Positions 11,030-46,214 are shown, counted from the first letter of the stretch. The stretch is DNA of 64,000 nt from Oasisia sp. SBJ-2009 (GCA_964017155.1 OZ024856.1:40234045-40298044), one strand, 5' to 3'. Notes: a model not told the origin generated them from the sequence alone. A program made the numbers and translations.

Positions 11030-11690
11030 AATACGATTATTTTGACCTCGTACAGTCTACAGACGATCTCATGCAAATCTTGCTGGGGCGTCAACGCTGT
11101 CACTGGTGGGCGCCAACTCATCATTCTTGGAATATTATCTCTCGTGACACCGTCAATTTTGAAAACCTATACAAATTATAGACAATGTGCCTTTGCAAAA
11201 GTATGCCCGCGGAATTGTGCAATATACATTATATACTTTATTATATAATAAAATATTTACAAGGTTCGTGATGGTAGAAACTAAGGCAGAAATTAATGGG
11301 TAGTACTATTCCATTTGCGACATATAAACTGCTCCCTGGCTTCCGGTTTGCCTGACCAAACAACAACTGTTGCACTGTGTCTACGTCTACTTATTTGACA
11401 GATGATTTGACGAGTTCAGACGGGTCTGAAATCACAGGTTCGTTTGACATCGTATTCTACAAAAACTGTATAGGCGAAATATGTAGAGTACTAGTAAAAT
11501 TATCTCGCAAAAACCGATGATGTTTGTCCAGCACCGGTGCGACGTGAACACCCCGGCTGCGCCTGTCTCAGTGTCTGTCAGTGTTACTCACTGTCACTGC
11601 CAGTCGCGGACACACTCACACAGCGTCAAATTTCACGTCTCTTGACGTATACAGTGGTATACATTACATATTTACATTGGGATTCTATAA
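11030..11690. other. No gene recognised
   Basis: Unique-looking sequence left of the foldback element, without coding pattern. Confidence 0.4.
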
Positions 11691-11694
11691 CGAT

Positions 11695-12106
11695 CGGTAC
11701 TTTTGCAGCTTAGGCCCGCACCTCGAAAAAAAACATCAAAATGTTCACCAACGATGACCAAACTTCGCATGGCGTATCTGCTATACCTGTACTACGTGTA
11801 TGCACTTGTCACGTCATCAAAAAATAATAATTAATGCCTGAAATCGATCAAAATGTGTACGTAAATAATGCGCTTTCTTCATCGAGTCACTACTGTCACA
11901 GTGAACTCCGTCAGGTGGCGCCAAGGAAAGCGCGTTATTTATGTACACATTTTGATAGATTTCAGGCATTAATAATTATTTGTGGATCATGTGACAAGTG
12001 TATACACGTAGTAAAGGTGTAGTAGGTACACCATGCGAAGTTTGGTCATCGTAGGTGAACATTTTGATGGTTTTTTCGAGGTGCGGGCCTAAACTGCAAA
12101 AGTACC
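11695..12106. mobile_element. Foldback MITE with target-site duplication
   Basis: Two ~200-bp arms are near-perfect reverse complements around a centre at about 11900. The ends are GGTACTTTTGCAG (left) and CTGCAAAAGTACC (right), followed inward by TTAGGCCCGCACCTCG. TAACGAT flanks both sides (11688-11694 and 12107-12113), a 7-bp duplication, or 8 bp with one mismatch. It has no coding capacity. The duplication length is compatible with an hAT-like origin. It lies 460 bp upstream of the METTL24-like start codon. Confidence 0.85.
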
Positions 12107-12113
12107 TAACGAT

Positions 12114-12566
12114 CCACCCACTACACTTTATAAATATAGTGCTATACAGTATACCGCGTATCTATTTGTTCTCTGTGCGGTCTTTCAATTAATTATTAAT
12201 TATTGTGATTGTTTGGTACTTGATGGGACTGGACCCACACACATTTTCCTGTTACACATCTAGCTTTGCCTACATTTGATGATAATTGTATCAGTTCCCA
12301 TGCTAGTAATTTATTTAAAGCCTTTTCTTTTGAAACGGGAACCTGTGCCATGTTGACAATAAAATTATTATCAATTGTATATTTTATCGTAACTTCATTG
12401 TACAGTTACACCACTAACAAATATTATGACCTTACAGACGTTGCCACAGTGTAAATATAAATAGGCCTAATGTTCTGTTATTATTTTATTACCCACGATA
12501 ACGCAATAATGGTCAGTTGGTGTTACAGAGACATACGATGCCCTGGACGCTGTAGGAGCCGACACT
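12114..12566 (+). promoter_or_regulatory. Presumed 5' flank / UTR of the METTL24-like gene
   Basis: No open frame. It lies directly upstream of the start codon at 12567. No clear TATA box or other element can be assigned by eye. Confidence 0.3.
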
Positions 12567-23815
<11,249 letters not shown>

Positions 23816-24108
23816 AATGTCCGGTTTGAGAGACATGTGTTGTGGTCATGGACTGTCTTATGAAGACAGTCAGAGTTGGGTGGTTCCTGAGTTGGTTACT
23901 TGGAAAACTTGTAGTTATTATAGTTGAGGAGGGCAGTGTTGTTTAGTGGTGAATGTGAAGGTGTGAGGGGGTGATGCTGCTGTGCCATCAAGATGGCATT
24001 ATTGCATCAAGATGGCCTTATTGTTGCATCAAGATGGCATTATTGCATCAAGATGGCATTATTGCATCTGTGGCATAACTTTGTATTGCAAGGTTAACTC
24101 ATCTCGGC

Positions 24109-24182
<74 letters not shown>

Positions 24183-25965
24183 AGTGGTATTTTGTTCATG
24201 GCTGTGCCAATGTTCATACACAATTTAGAACAGTCAAAATGTTGGAATAGATTCTTTATATTTGACAGCGGTGGGAGGACAGAAAAGACACCAGGACGGG
24301 GTGTGAGAGTAGCGGAGTACGAGAGTAAAAGTTAGAGAGGAATGAGGACAGTTCGTAGAGAAAGGAATGCAAGACACACGAGGAAAGAGAAGAGGAAGAA
24401 ATGGATACTAAAATCAAGGAACAGAAACAAGACCAGCCTCACCCTGCCATCAGCGAGCAGAACACCAACAGTAAGGAGAACACCTACAGTAAGGAACAGT
24501 ACACCTACAGTAAGGAGGAGAACACCAACAGTAAGGAGAACACTGTCAGCAAGCCCTCAGGCTATAAGTCAAGAGCTACTTCACAGACTTGTCTATATAC
24601 CGTAGTATATTTATTAAACTTTAGCTGTTGTAGCCCCGTCAATCTGGACGACAGTGCCAAACGATCTGCCAAAAGGATAACACTGGTAGTTAACCGCAGT
24701 GGACTTGTATACGTACAATAATGTGGTATTATATTTATTTCAGTAAATAGGTAGTAAGATCAAACTGAGAGATGTCGTTCAGTGAAACTGGGAAATGCTA
24801 CAGCAAAGGTCAGTACTGTGGTAGATGATATTTATTTCACAAAGCCTGAGCGACACTGCTAGTTTGTACTCCACTCCATAAGAAGTATCTCTGTAGTAAA
24901 ATGCAGCAAACATTTTCCAGAAACAAAAATGTGTATATAAAGTATATTATAAACGTTGTAGAAGTCGGAGAGGCTTCTGCAAAGACGTGGGATGATGCTT
25001 TAGGCTTTAGCCACCATAAATTATAGTTAAAATGTGCGCACTGTCGGTCAATAATATGTAAATGTTTAATGTATGTATCCGTTTATATAGAATTAATGTA
25101 ATGTATTGAATGCATAATAAACTGCATTGACGTGTCTATATATCTAAATGGGGGTGGAATTTGTATGCAAAACCTTTGATATTGTGAGATAGGTCTTATA
25201 GAATACAACCCTGATACGATGGGTAGGATTGCAGTTGTGGGACTCAGTCTGCAGTACTTTTGATTCTGTCACATTTCAGACGAGTGGAATTATGGTTACC
25301 ATTTCAAACCCTGTGCAATGTCTTCATGGTAATGTTTCATAATTCTTGTACAAGATGTTTTAGTTCATGTCATGGTAGTGGCTGGCACAAACAGGTATTT
25401 GTTAGAGTGGTCGATTCTATTAAGATATGTGTATGAGATGTGGGAATGTGTTTGTCATGTTTTAGGGCATAGTTGTGCCGTTTCTGTATGAATGATGCTT
25501 AAGCCCTTTTGTTATCGACTGTATTAATGATGATCACACAATGTCTCCAGAAAAAGTGCCAAAAACTCAACCAACACCACAATGACAAATGAAATAATTG
25601 TGTCTTCGAATTAATCAAAACGTTATTTGTCAACATTAAGTATTACAAATTTGACGGTTCCATATTAAATATGACAGTGCAGTTATCTATCTGATCTGTT
25701 CAGGTCCATGTCTAAATTTATGTTGATCATGTTAATTGATTGAAAGTCTCTGTAAAATTTGATTATGTCATAAAAATGTCAGTTGGCCAACCTGTGCTTT
25801 GAACTGTTGTGTACACAGAATATAATAATGTGAAATATAACACAATTGTTTTGTTTTATTATTTTCAATTAGGTTATTTTAATTGTATATTGTTCGTGTT
25901 TTGCCTCTGTTGCTGTGTGCACGGCAACGATGCTTAATTTTATTACATTAATATAATAATTATAG
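23816..25965. other. 3' flank of the METTL24-like gene; simple repeats only
   Basis: Holds four ~20-bp CATCAAGATGGCATTATTG repeats (23985-24070), a (TA)n tract (24112-24179) and a run of ACCAACAGTAAGGAGAAC / ACCTACAGTAAGGA repeats (24460-24550). An AATAAA lies near 25116 but is too far to assign to the gene confidently. No gene recognised. Confidence 0.5.
24112..24179. repeat. (TA)n microsatellite
   Basis: About 34 TA units. Confidence 0.9.
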
Positions 25966-25966
25966 T

Positions 25967-25971
25967 CACAC

Positions 25972-26002
<31 letters not shown>

Positions 26003-26088
26003 ACCACCACACACACACACACACACACAAACACACACCACCACACACACACACACACACAAACACACACCACCACACACACACATCT
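25967..26088. repeat. (CA)n with a higher-order CACCAC period
   Basis: (CA)n runs punctuated by AAACACACACCACC three times at ~40-bp spacing, so a longer unit was duplicated after the dinucleotide repeat formed. Confidence 0.85.
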
Positions 26089-26845
26089 CGCCGACGACAT
26101 ACTCATATGCGCTATTATACCACTTCAACAAATGGTACAGGAATTAGCTGATGAAAGTGAAAATCAGAGTCCAAAGATTAACAAGTTGAAGATAAAGATG
26201 ATTATAGAAAACGACACACCAATATATATCAGCAACACTTGAGAACGTTGAAAACTACATCTACATGGGACAGAGATACAGCACCAGAGACAAAAAACAA
26301 GACAAGGAGATCAAAGACGAACCACGGCCGGATGGACAGCATTCGCCAAGCACCGCGACATCTTCAAGGGTAACATTGGAACATGTTTGAAGAGACCAGT
26401 CTACAACCCGTGCGCACTTCCAGCAAATAGCAATAACATACGGCGCGGAAACATGGCACTCATCACCAAAGCAAAGAACAAGCTTGCAGCACAAACAAAG
26501 ATGGAAAGGAGTATGCTAAACATCACATACAGGGAGAGAAAAACAAACATCTGGGTAAGAGAATAGATAAAGATCACAGACGTGATTGAACAAGTCAGAA
26601 GAAGGAAGTGGACCTGGGCAGGGCGCGTCAGCAAGACACCATGGGCTGGATAACCGATGGCGATGCACACTGCGTATCACCACCTGGAAACCCTATAAAA
26701 GGAAACGGAAAATACCTAGATGACTACTGGAAAGGTACCATCTGGCAGAGGATAGCGCAAGATAGGCAGATGTGGAAGCAGCATGCTGTGGCCTTCGCCC
26801 AACCACGGGACACTATGGCTGCAGAGTGATGATGATAATAGATAG
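26089..26845 (+). mobile_element. RTE-type LINE relic (RT C-terminal half)
   Basis: Plus frames read LADDILIC ... MVQELADESENQSPKINKLK ... AGWTAFAKHRDIFKGNIGTC ... AAQTKMERSMLNITYRERKT ... QVRRRKWTWAGRVS ... YWKGTIWQRIAQDRQMWKQH ... AFAQPRDTMAA, the order seen after the ADD box in RTE elements. Stops and frameshifts break it. It ends in TGATGATGATAATAG, the short GAT-type tail usual for RTE. Inactive. Confidence 0.85.
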
Positions 26846-27074
26846 ACAAACAGATATTCGCCCACTCACGAAACAACCAACCCACCGAAAACACTGTTGA
26901 GTGTCAATCGCCAGATGGCGCCACCACATCTAGTGATTAACACTCGATATTATTTTGTCACGGGAAGGCGACTATTATAGTCGACAACAGAATTTCGGTG
27001 TAAGGTGTTGGCACCCTGCGCGTTCCAGTAAACTGAAATTTGCCAACAACATCAACGCTCCCAACGAAAATGTT
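26846..27074. other. No gene recognised
   Basis: Short unique stretch between the RTE relic and the foldback element. Confidence 0.4.
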
Positions 27075-27545
27075 TAACGTGTACGATGTCACGCTTACAT
27101 TTTTCCTGTCGTTATAAACTTTCAGATTGACGTTTCTGCGCATGCGCGGTAAATGAAAACTCATCAGTACGCAGCGAGACGACAAAGTATTTTTGGTATA
27201 AATGCCACCGGCTGTTCGTAAACGTTCCTGTGGTGGTTAGTGTGAAGAGTTGCTTAAAATGTCGTTCAATATATTAAATTATTATGTTTGTTTAAATCAC
27301 TGTCACGGATTATGGCTCACCATAGTCACATGATTTGCGCTTACTATACGTACCTCAAAACTTGTTTGCCTCGTGTTAACTTGCGACAAATACATCCTAA
27401 CGAACAGCCCGTGGTACTTATACCATAATTGCTTTGTCGTTTCGCTGAACATTCACGAGTTTACATTTATCGCGCACGCGCAGAAATGTCACCCAGAACG
27501 TTTATAACGCCGGGGAAATGTAAGCACTACAGTGTCTACAACGAC
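27075..27545. mobile_element. Foldback element, family B (copy 1)
   Basis: Left arm words CGTTATAAAC, GACGTTTCTGCGCATGCGCG, GACAAAGTA and GGCTGTTCG return inverted as CGAACAGCC, GCTTTGTCG, CGCGCACGCGCAGAAATGTC and GTTTATAACG. The arms are ~140 bp with a ~175-bp loop. A second family member lies at 29800-30045. Confidence 0.75.
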
Positions 27546-28175
27546 ATCGAGTTTATAGTTTTAATCATCATTATGCAGCCATATTGTCCCGTGGTTGGAT
27601 GATGGCGTCAGCATGCCTATCTTGGCCCTTGGGCTATCCTCTGTCAGTATAGTCATCTAGTTCGTCTCTCCAACGTCTCGCTGATCTTCGTTTAGATTAG
27701 ATCGTTTCCTTTCGCAGGATTTCTAGATGGTACGTGATACGCAGCGTCCATTGCCATTGGTTATATCTCATATCCTGCTGATGTGCCCTGCCCTGCCCCT
27801 GGTCTGTGACCGTTGACGTTGTCTTTTCTTTTACCTTTCTGTGCCGGTATGTGATGTCTCGTATATGAAACACTACCAGAATGTGAGTTCATGCAGCCCA
27901 CTAAAGTAAAGGGAAGAATGATCGCTCGAGATAGACAGTTTCGCTAGGTTCGCTTAGGCCTTAGCTTTAAATCAACGAAGTCGCCTTCTTTTACCAGATA
28001 GGTACTGGGATACTCCCCCTGTGGAACCAAACGCACACATACCTCCCTCATTCTCGTTTCGTCGTCTAGTGCGGTATCTGTTTTAAGTTATTATATGCTA
28101 TCCGTGTGAGGGCGCTGTGTGTTAAAGAGCCCCCAGCTCGGATGGATTAGCCCTGCTTTTATACGACGTCGCCGA
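27546..28175. other. Intergenic; contains a repeat shared with 29600-29730
   Basis: CACTAAAGTAAAGGGAAGAA..., TTCGCTTAGGCCTTAG..., ATCAACGAA and ACGTCGCCGAAATGCTTC occur in the same order near 27900-28180 and near 29610-29715, showing an older interspersed repeat. No gene recognised. Confidence 0.5.
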
Positions 28176-28690
28176 AATGCTTCAACTTCAAGACCAGCAA
28201 CTACGCAACAGATGGCGCGTCCGCGTCGACGTGACGTCACAGTGGTCTCTACGCAACGTCGTGAAGAATGGGGACGCAGGGCAACTGCATGACTGTGAGT
28301 AAAGCTCTGTATATATATATCTAGCTCTCTGTCTCTCTCGTCGCCCTATCTCGTCGCCCTATCTCGTCGCTCTCTCTCGTCGCTCTCTCTCGTCGCTCTC
28401 TCTCGTCGCTCTCTCTCGTCGCTCTCTCTCGTCGCTCTCTCTCGTCGCTCTCTCTCTCTCTCTCTCTCGCTCTGTCTCTCCCCTCTCTCTCCCCTCTCTC
28501 CCTTCACTCTGTCCTCTCTCCCCCCCCCTCTCTCTCTCCCCTCTCTCTCCCTCTCTCTCCCATCCTCCCTCTCTCTGCGATCCATCGCGCCCGATTATGA
28601 CATCAGTGTAAGGCCTCTCCCGCAGTTGACACAGAAGATGATAGGGACAGAAGCATCAGGAAAGCTATGGCGGAGATTGAGACCATGTGG
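28176..28690 (+). CDS. Two doubtful exons of an unrecognised gene
   Basis: A frame from ATG 28176 (MLQLQDQQLRNRWRVRVDVT ... VVKNGDAGQLHD) reaches a good donor, CATGACT|GTGAGT, near 28295. After a CT/CG-rich tract, acceptor CCTCTCCCGCAG (ending ~28624) is followed in matching phase by DTEDDRDRSIRKAMAEIETM up to ~28685. The amino acids look exon-like, but the next donor (GTATTT) is weak, part of exon 1 lies in a repeat, and no homology is recognised. Confidence 0.25.
28326..28572. repeat. (CTCTCTCGTCG)n / (CT)n simple repeat
   Basis: Nine or so CTCTCGTCG units grade into (CT)n and CCCTCTCT. Reverse-strand frames through it (RERERE) are artefacts. Confidence 0.9.
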
Positions 28691-28699
28691 TATTTTTGT

Positions 28700-29799
28700 G
28701 GTATATTTTCTTCAATATGAATGTGAACGGCCTGCCTCCACAGTTGTCGGTATTGTGTATCTACGACCATGGAGCCAAGGTCGTCTGGTGCCACTCGCAA
28801 CGTGTGTAGTCACATCTCGGGGATCTTTGCACTGGTGTTATGCTCTTACGGACGATCAATCCGGAAAGAGAATCTGACGGGAAATATCAGTTCACACGAT
28901 CGCACAGAGTGCAAACACATTAACCCGAAATTGTGTCGTCGAGCATAGTTTCATGAAGGGCAGCATTGCGTATTGTAGGTTAAGTTAGATAGATCTACAG
29001 CCCAAATTTACATTTTTTAAATGCACAGGTATTAGAAATAGACAAACGATCGAACTGTGTTATGCGCCATATACTACGGGCAGTGGGGAATAAAAAATGT
29101 GAATTGTGTGCCATTTCTGGCAAGAATTCGGCACGTGTGTAGAATCCTGACCCACCTCAATGTTGTCTACAGGTCATATTTCATTGTGTTATTTAAATCA
29201 CTCAACATCATCACAATGTATATTAATTTTATGTTTTACAATTATTGCAACCAACTACGCTACAAAGGCTAAAAACCCAGTGTGGTCGGCATTTAGACAA
29301 ATTCTTTTTGTCGCTCATATGGCATAGGCCCTACCAAATGCACCGCGCAGAAACCCAAACCGCTGCGCATTCGACGGGCACAAATCTAAGCGATAAACCA
29401 TTTGAGTTTCAAAATAACAGACGCATTATTTGTAGAGCATAAATATATCCGGTGTAATTGTGAATGGTTGATTTAACTCAACACAGTATAACATTATGTG
29501 TAAAGATATAGTTATCAGGGCAAAACCAAGGACGGCGAGTTGGAACCGGATTCTGCACGACTGTAACAAACTCGCAATTCGACAACCGCACGAAAGTCGG
29601 ATACAAGTCCAGCCCACTAAAGGAAAGAACGAGAAAGAAAGGGTTTCGCCCGGTTCGCTTAGCCTTAGATCAACGAAATGGCTATCTTGTTTAAAACGTC
29701 GCCGAAATGCTTCGGCAATGAGGTACCACAATAACTAATCCGACAGAGGGCGTTCGAACGCAACTTGGGTCTTTGTGCCGCTGGGAGTCATAAACTATC
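28700..29799. other. No gene recognised
   Basis: Short open frames on both strands without family resemblance; includes the interspersed repeat copy at 29600-29730. Confidence 0.35.
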
Positions 29800-30045
29800 C
29801 GGGTAATTCATGCGCATGCGCGATGAATGCAAAATCATCAATATGCATCGAAAAGTAAAGCATTTATGGAATAAATACCACGGGCTGTTCGTTAACTCTC
29901 GTGTGCCTGTGTGGTCATCGTCTAGAGTTGTGCCACGGACTATGGTGCACTGCAGTCATGTGATTTTGACTTTGCTGAAAGCTTATATACGTCCTCATTT
30001 ATCGCATGCGCAGAAACGTCACCTGGATCGTTTAAATAACGCCCT
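29800..30045. mobile_element. Foldback element, family B (copy 2, shorter)
   Basis: CATGCGCATGCGCGATGAAT, ACCACGGGCTGTTCGT and inverted TTATCGCATGCGCAGAAACG repeat the words of the 27075-27545 element. Confidence 0.65.
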
Positions 30046-41832
<11,787 letters not shown>

Positions 41833-42205
41833 CGCTGTAATTCTGCCGTTGTCTGCATGTACAGAAAACAATAGATTAGTCATTTGATGATATTCGTGTG
41901 TCGTGCTCACATTTTCCCGGCGCTAAATATTACCCGGATGACGTTCCTGCGCATACATTATGACATGCTTGCTTTTATTATTGTACATATGTCAGATATT
42001 TCGTTAAATCCGCAAAAATGAAGGTGGCTTAAGTCAACGATGGCGACAGGTCATGTTCGAAACTCACCCAGTCTAGTCCACCCAACTAGGTAACTGACTC
42101 TCATTGATTGGTACATTGGTAACTGAAGCTTTCTCGTCGTACACCGCGGGTCAAGTAATTCGCTGAATAAGGAGCTGTTCGATGTACTAGTGCAACCTCT
42201 ATCAG
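41833..42205. promoter_or_regulatory. Presumed 5' flank of the receptor gene
   Basis: Upstream on the minus strand; no promoter element could be assigned. Confidence 0.3.
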
Positions 42206-42254
42206 TCAATTAAACACAATTAAACACAATTAAACACAATTAAACACAATTAAA
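42206..42254. repeat. AATTAAACAC tandem repeat (5 copies)
   Basis: Perfect 10-bp unit, five times, next to a G-rich run at 42263-42296. Confidence 0.95.
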
Positions 42255-42259
42255 CATTG

Positions 42260-44985
42260 GCAGGGCGGGGTAGGGCGGGGCGGGGCGGGGCGGGGGTCCT
42301 CCCATAGAAAACTCGTACTATTCTGATTTTTTTCAATATGTTCAAGTTAAGTGTATGTGTATCCATAATTCATATTTTCTGCTTTTTCATTGATGGATGT
42401 ATTTACGAGTATATTATTGTAACTCTGACATAAGCCTTTAAACAGGATTTGAAGAATATTTTATGCAATATCGTGTTTTATGAAAAAGACGTGTCGGGGC
42501 AAGTTGTAACATTCATCTCGGGGCAAGTTGTAACACCGTTTAAGCCGGGAGCCAGGTCCAGGTCTCAGGATGTTTTCTGCTAAATTTTGTTCACTGCCAT
42601 TTCCTGTTAACCTATGCCATGGGCCATCACAAGTTTGTAATGACCACTCCCAACTCGGGGCCTTCTGCCTTCAGGGGCCAAAAAACCCTTTCGGGCCTAA
42701 AATTAGGTATATTCAAATATTGTGTCAGTGTGACGTCAGAAATAGACATAGAAAACCCATATTTGACAGAAAGCATCATTAGATAGTAGGAAAGGCAACC
42801 ATATATGATTTATGATTTCCACAAAGCAATTCCATAATTTGAGCCATTGCGTCCCAAAAATGATGAAAAATCGTCCTCCGCCTGACACGTTCATGTCAGA
42901 AATTAATATTTACAAGCCTTTCGAAATGAACAACATGGACTCTTTTCCGAATAGAAAACTTCCCAAGGCCATAAGCTTCTATTTGGTACCACGATGACCT
43001 CTCTATCTTGAAAATTGTGCCCGCTGTGGTTGAAAAGCCTAACGTACCCCCTAAATGACTGAAATTTCAGTTATCGGATTTCAGGTCTTCTAATGTGCTA
43101 CCATCTTTAATTTTTGGAGAATAACCTTGATCTTTAAGTTGCGTTCATGTTTATCAGTGTTGTTCAAGTTTACTGTGCATATCTGAAATCTATATAAGGT
43201 CAAAGTCAACGGTAAAGGTTCAAGGTCAATTGATTTTACTCCCACGCATGGACTGTGTGAGCGCAAAAATCAAGCTATGCTTAACCATGTGGCATGTAGT
43301 ACCTCGTTCTGAAGTCCTGCACATCTAGATGTCGATTCTAGACTTTGTCTCGTCATACAATCAAGCAGGATACCCTGGTCGTAAAGGCCCCTGAATGTAA
43401 TACTGCCCCCCCCCCCGCTATATCTGCCAAATTAGCGACCACGGAATTACGCGAAATAGCTAAAGTGCTACAGTGATTAGCAATTCTGATGTGGTGAAGA
43501 GGCAACCAGAAGGAGCAGTTTTCCATAATGATTGGGACAATTTCGATCAGTTGGTTTCAGATGTGTATGTAGCATGGTCCGTTCAGTGAGAAATGGAGAA
43601 CTGGGAGAAACTGGGCGCTTCTGGCTCGAATACTTGGATTGCATCTGGCTCGTCTTGTCATTGAACAACGCAATCAAAACGAATGACTACGACAGGTACA
43701 AGTATGCATAAGCCACATGCCCAAATCAGCAGAATTATGCTTGATTTCTCACATATTACGGCCACTTTCTAGAACATATTGAGAAAACGCACCCTGGTTC
43801 AGAGAAACTGCTGCGTGCTGGGGCTATCAGTGTTGCCAGATCGCACTATCCGCTGCCACACTGATAAAACAATAAAAGAGACAGCTATGAAGTGGCTCAA
43901 GTCTATATCAGGTTCTGGTACATATTCTGCTGGAATCAGCGGTATCACCAGTAATTATGAAGCGAGTCAACGTCACCTTTTGACTGTGCATGCCAAGGGA
44001 GAAAATGCTCGAAAACAGACAGGCCGCTAGAGCAGCGCGAGCTACATGATGCAGTAGTAAGCGAAAACTGCCACTCACGAAAGGCAAAGGCAAAGCTCTC
44101 GTCAAGAAAACAAAATCAGTGGAATGGTTCTGCTTAGTATGTGACGAGAATTACGCCGACAGCAGGTCGCATGAACAGTGGATTCAGTGTCAGATGTGCC
44201 TCAGATGGGCACACACTAAAAGCACCACAGGCGACGACACATGTTTGTGTCACTTGTGCGACTCTGACAGCGAATAGGCCTTATTCGTCAGGTTCCTGTC
44301 GTTGCCGATCTGATGATATATGTCATACTAGTCTTGTTTTTAATTTCGATTTTCATCTTTCTTTTTAATTTTATTGTGGAAAGGAATACCTAACGAGTGT
44401 GCATAATTGCCCATTGCATTCACAATATACGTTACATCAGACACTTAGTTAAAACATGCGACTAATTACTGGGCCTACTGTGTTTTAGCAATTATAAATA
44501 ACCATCACATGTTTGTAATCGAAATGATTGTTATTGCAATTTCTGATAATAAAACTATGTTTTGTTTGGTCAGATACTGTGTTTAAAAGCTGAACTCCAA
44601 TACGGAATATACTATATATGCAATGATACATCGTTATTATTAAGTCTCAAATAATGTATATAGCTTACAGAAAGCAGTAGCATCAATTGTGTAATTTTAT
44701 GTTGTGTTACAACTTACCCCAATGGTAAAACATACGTGTTACAACTTACCTCGTACTCTGTTACAACTTGCCCCGTATCGGGGTAAGTTTTAACACTTTA
44801 GGACACCTCATATAATACATCATACCGTAAATGTGAAATATCCCAGACAATTAATTATCTCCAATTAACTGCGGGCGATATGTGAGGACCTATTGGCATA
44901 AACAAAGTTTCGATCGGTTACGAAACCCTCCCGCAATCCTGAAATATGTTGTTTTTGTTACAACTAGCCCCGGTCTGCCCTACAC
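42260..44985 (+). mobile_element. Decayed pogo/Tigger-like DNA transposon
   Basis: CGGGGCAAGTTGTAACA occurs at 42495-42511 and 42519-42535; its inverse TGTTACAACTTRCCCCG occurs near 44705, 44737 and 44759, and a terminal-like TGTTACAACTAGCCCCGG, then TCTGCCC, lies at 44956-44980. The interior has a decayed coding relic and a C-terminal zinc-finger-like segment. The boundaries are approximate: the left end is inferred from the GCAGGGCGGGG run. The pogo assignment rests on the terminal style and the PHD-like tail. Confidence 0.5.
43480..44277 (+). pseudogene. Transposon-derived coding relic with PHD-like cysteine cluster
   Basis: Shifting plus frames give GAVFHNDWDNFDQLVSDVY ... GETGRFWLEYLDCIWLVLSL ... 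THPGSEKLLRAGAISVARSH ... and HTDKTIKETAMKWLKSISGS. The last part (44101-44277) is open: VEWFCLVCDENYADSRSHEQ WIQCQMCLRWAHTKSTTGDD TCLCHLCDSDSE and TAG, with C-x2-C, C-x2-C, H and C-x-C-x2-C spacing like the zinc-binding tails of some pogo transposases. Several frameshifts and stops; not functional. Confidence 0.55.
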
Positions 44986-45009
44986 ACTAGTGTAAAAGCA
45001 CGACACATC

Positions 45010-45135
45010 GTGTTTCAGGATCCATGAAGTTAATGTCGGTCCCGTCTACTTTTAGGACGTAGAAGAACCACTCACAACGACAAGCACCCCGGTAGTGAAT
45101 ACCCTCAGTGCCAGGATAGAAAAGACGGCTTGGCG
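45010..45135 (+). mobile_element. SINE body fragment
   Basis: AGGACGTAGAAGAACCACTC, ACAAGCACCCC, CCCTCAGTGCCAG and GAAAAGA match in order the minus-strand element at 46215-46562. The tRNA-like head is missing here. Confidence 0.5.
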
Positions 45136-46214
45136 TATTTATTTATTCAAGACGTTCTATTTAAGACTAACTAGTTCAATGAGACTTTTATTTAGTGGTG
45201 TGCATATTTTCTAACGTCATGTGACTAATTGTGACAGTGGTGGCTAATTTCGCTTGTTAAATCACACTATTTATTTTATCTATGTTACTGTAGTGTCATA
45301 TAGACACATGACCATATAAGAATAACCTAGAGGAAATATATTGGATAAAATCTTATTCTCAAATGTCATACCCGGCCGTAACATCAGGGTGCTTGTCACA
45401 TTCCAATACACAACATTTGGGAACCTCCCAAAGACTGTAGATATTCACAGTCAAAGACTCCACTTTGTCTTGAAAACAATTTTGGCCAACTTTAGAAAGG
45501 AAGTTCCACACAAGAAATACATATGTACCATGGCGTTGCCCCAAACTGCTCCATGACAACGGGGTAAGGCTCCCGAGTAGGGGATACGTGTAAAATAGCC
45601 ATTTTCAAAGTTAACCCCTCCTAAAAACGACCGCGAGTCCCAACTTCAATCAATCATTTTATTGTCCTTAAAAAGGATATGCATTGTACAACTCATGATC
45701 TACAATATATGGGATGGTCACAACAAAATGCAAGTGAATTCCAGATGTATCCACTATAAGAACAGTTCAACCGGTTGACAGCAATATGAATCATTTAGCA
45801 TTCAACATTCTAATGGCCACAGGCACAACACTCTTGCTATAGCGCCAACTTACGTGCTCAGATTCTTTGATCAAATGAATGACTGCGGAAGTAATTTAAT
45901 TTAATTTAATTAGTAAAAGTTGTTTGGGCTATGAGCCTGTCTACTCACCTTTCTTCGTGAGTTGCGTCGTGTGTCCCTGTCGGCTGTCTCGTGTGTGGTG
46001 GCAGCCTTGTGATATATTATGTCCCGCCCGTGAGTGCAGCTTATGTAGCGGTCACTCACCTAACGTGCCTGGGAGTTAGCCTGCCCGGGGCATTCTGTTG
46101 AACATAACGCCGTGCACCCTTCGTGGTCGCGCCTGGCTTGATGAATCCTATTCATACACGCGGCATGCACCGGATGTTTTTGTAGGTGTATCAGTTTCCA
46201 GCATTCGGCAACGC
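45136..46214. other. Intergenic; possible LINE 3' end
   Basis: CAATCAATCATTTTATTGTCC at 45645 resembles a minus-strand LINE 3' tail (AATAAAATGATTGATTG). No coding part recognised. Confidence 0.35.

Noticed and set aside
24342..24721. Overlapping Lys/Asn/Ser/Thr-rich frames
   Set aside because: They follow short AACAGTAAGGAG tandem repeats, with no splice context or family resemblance.
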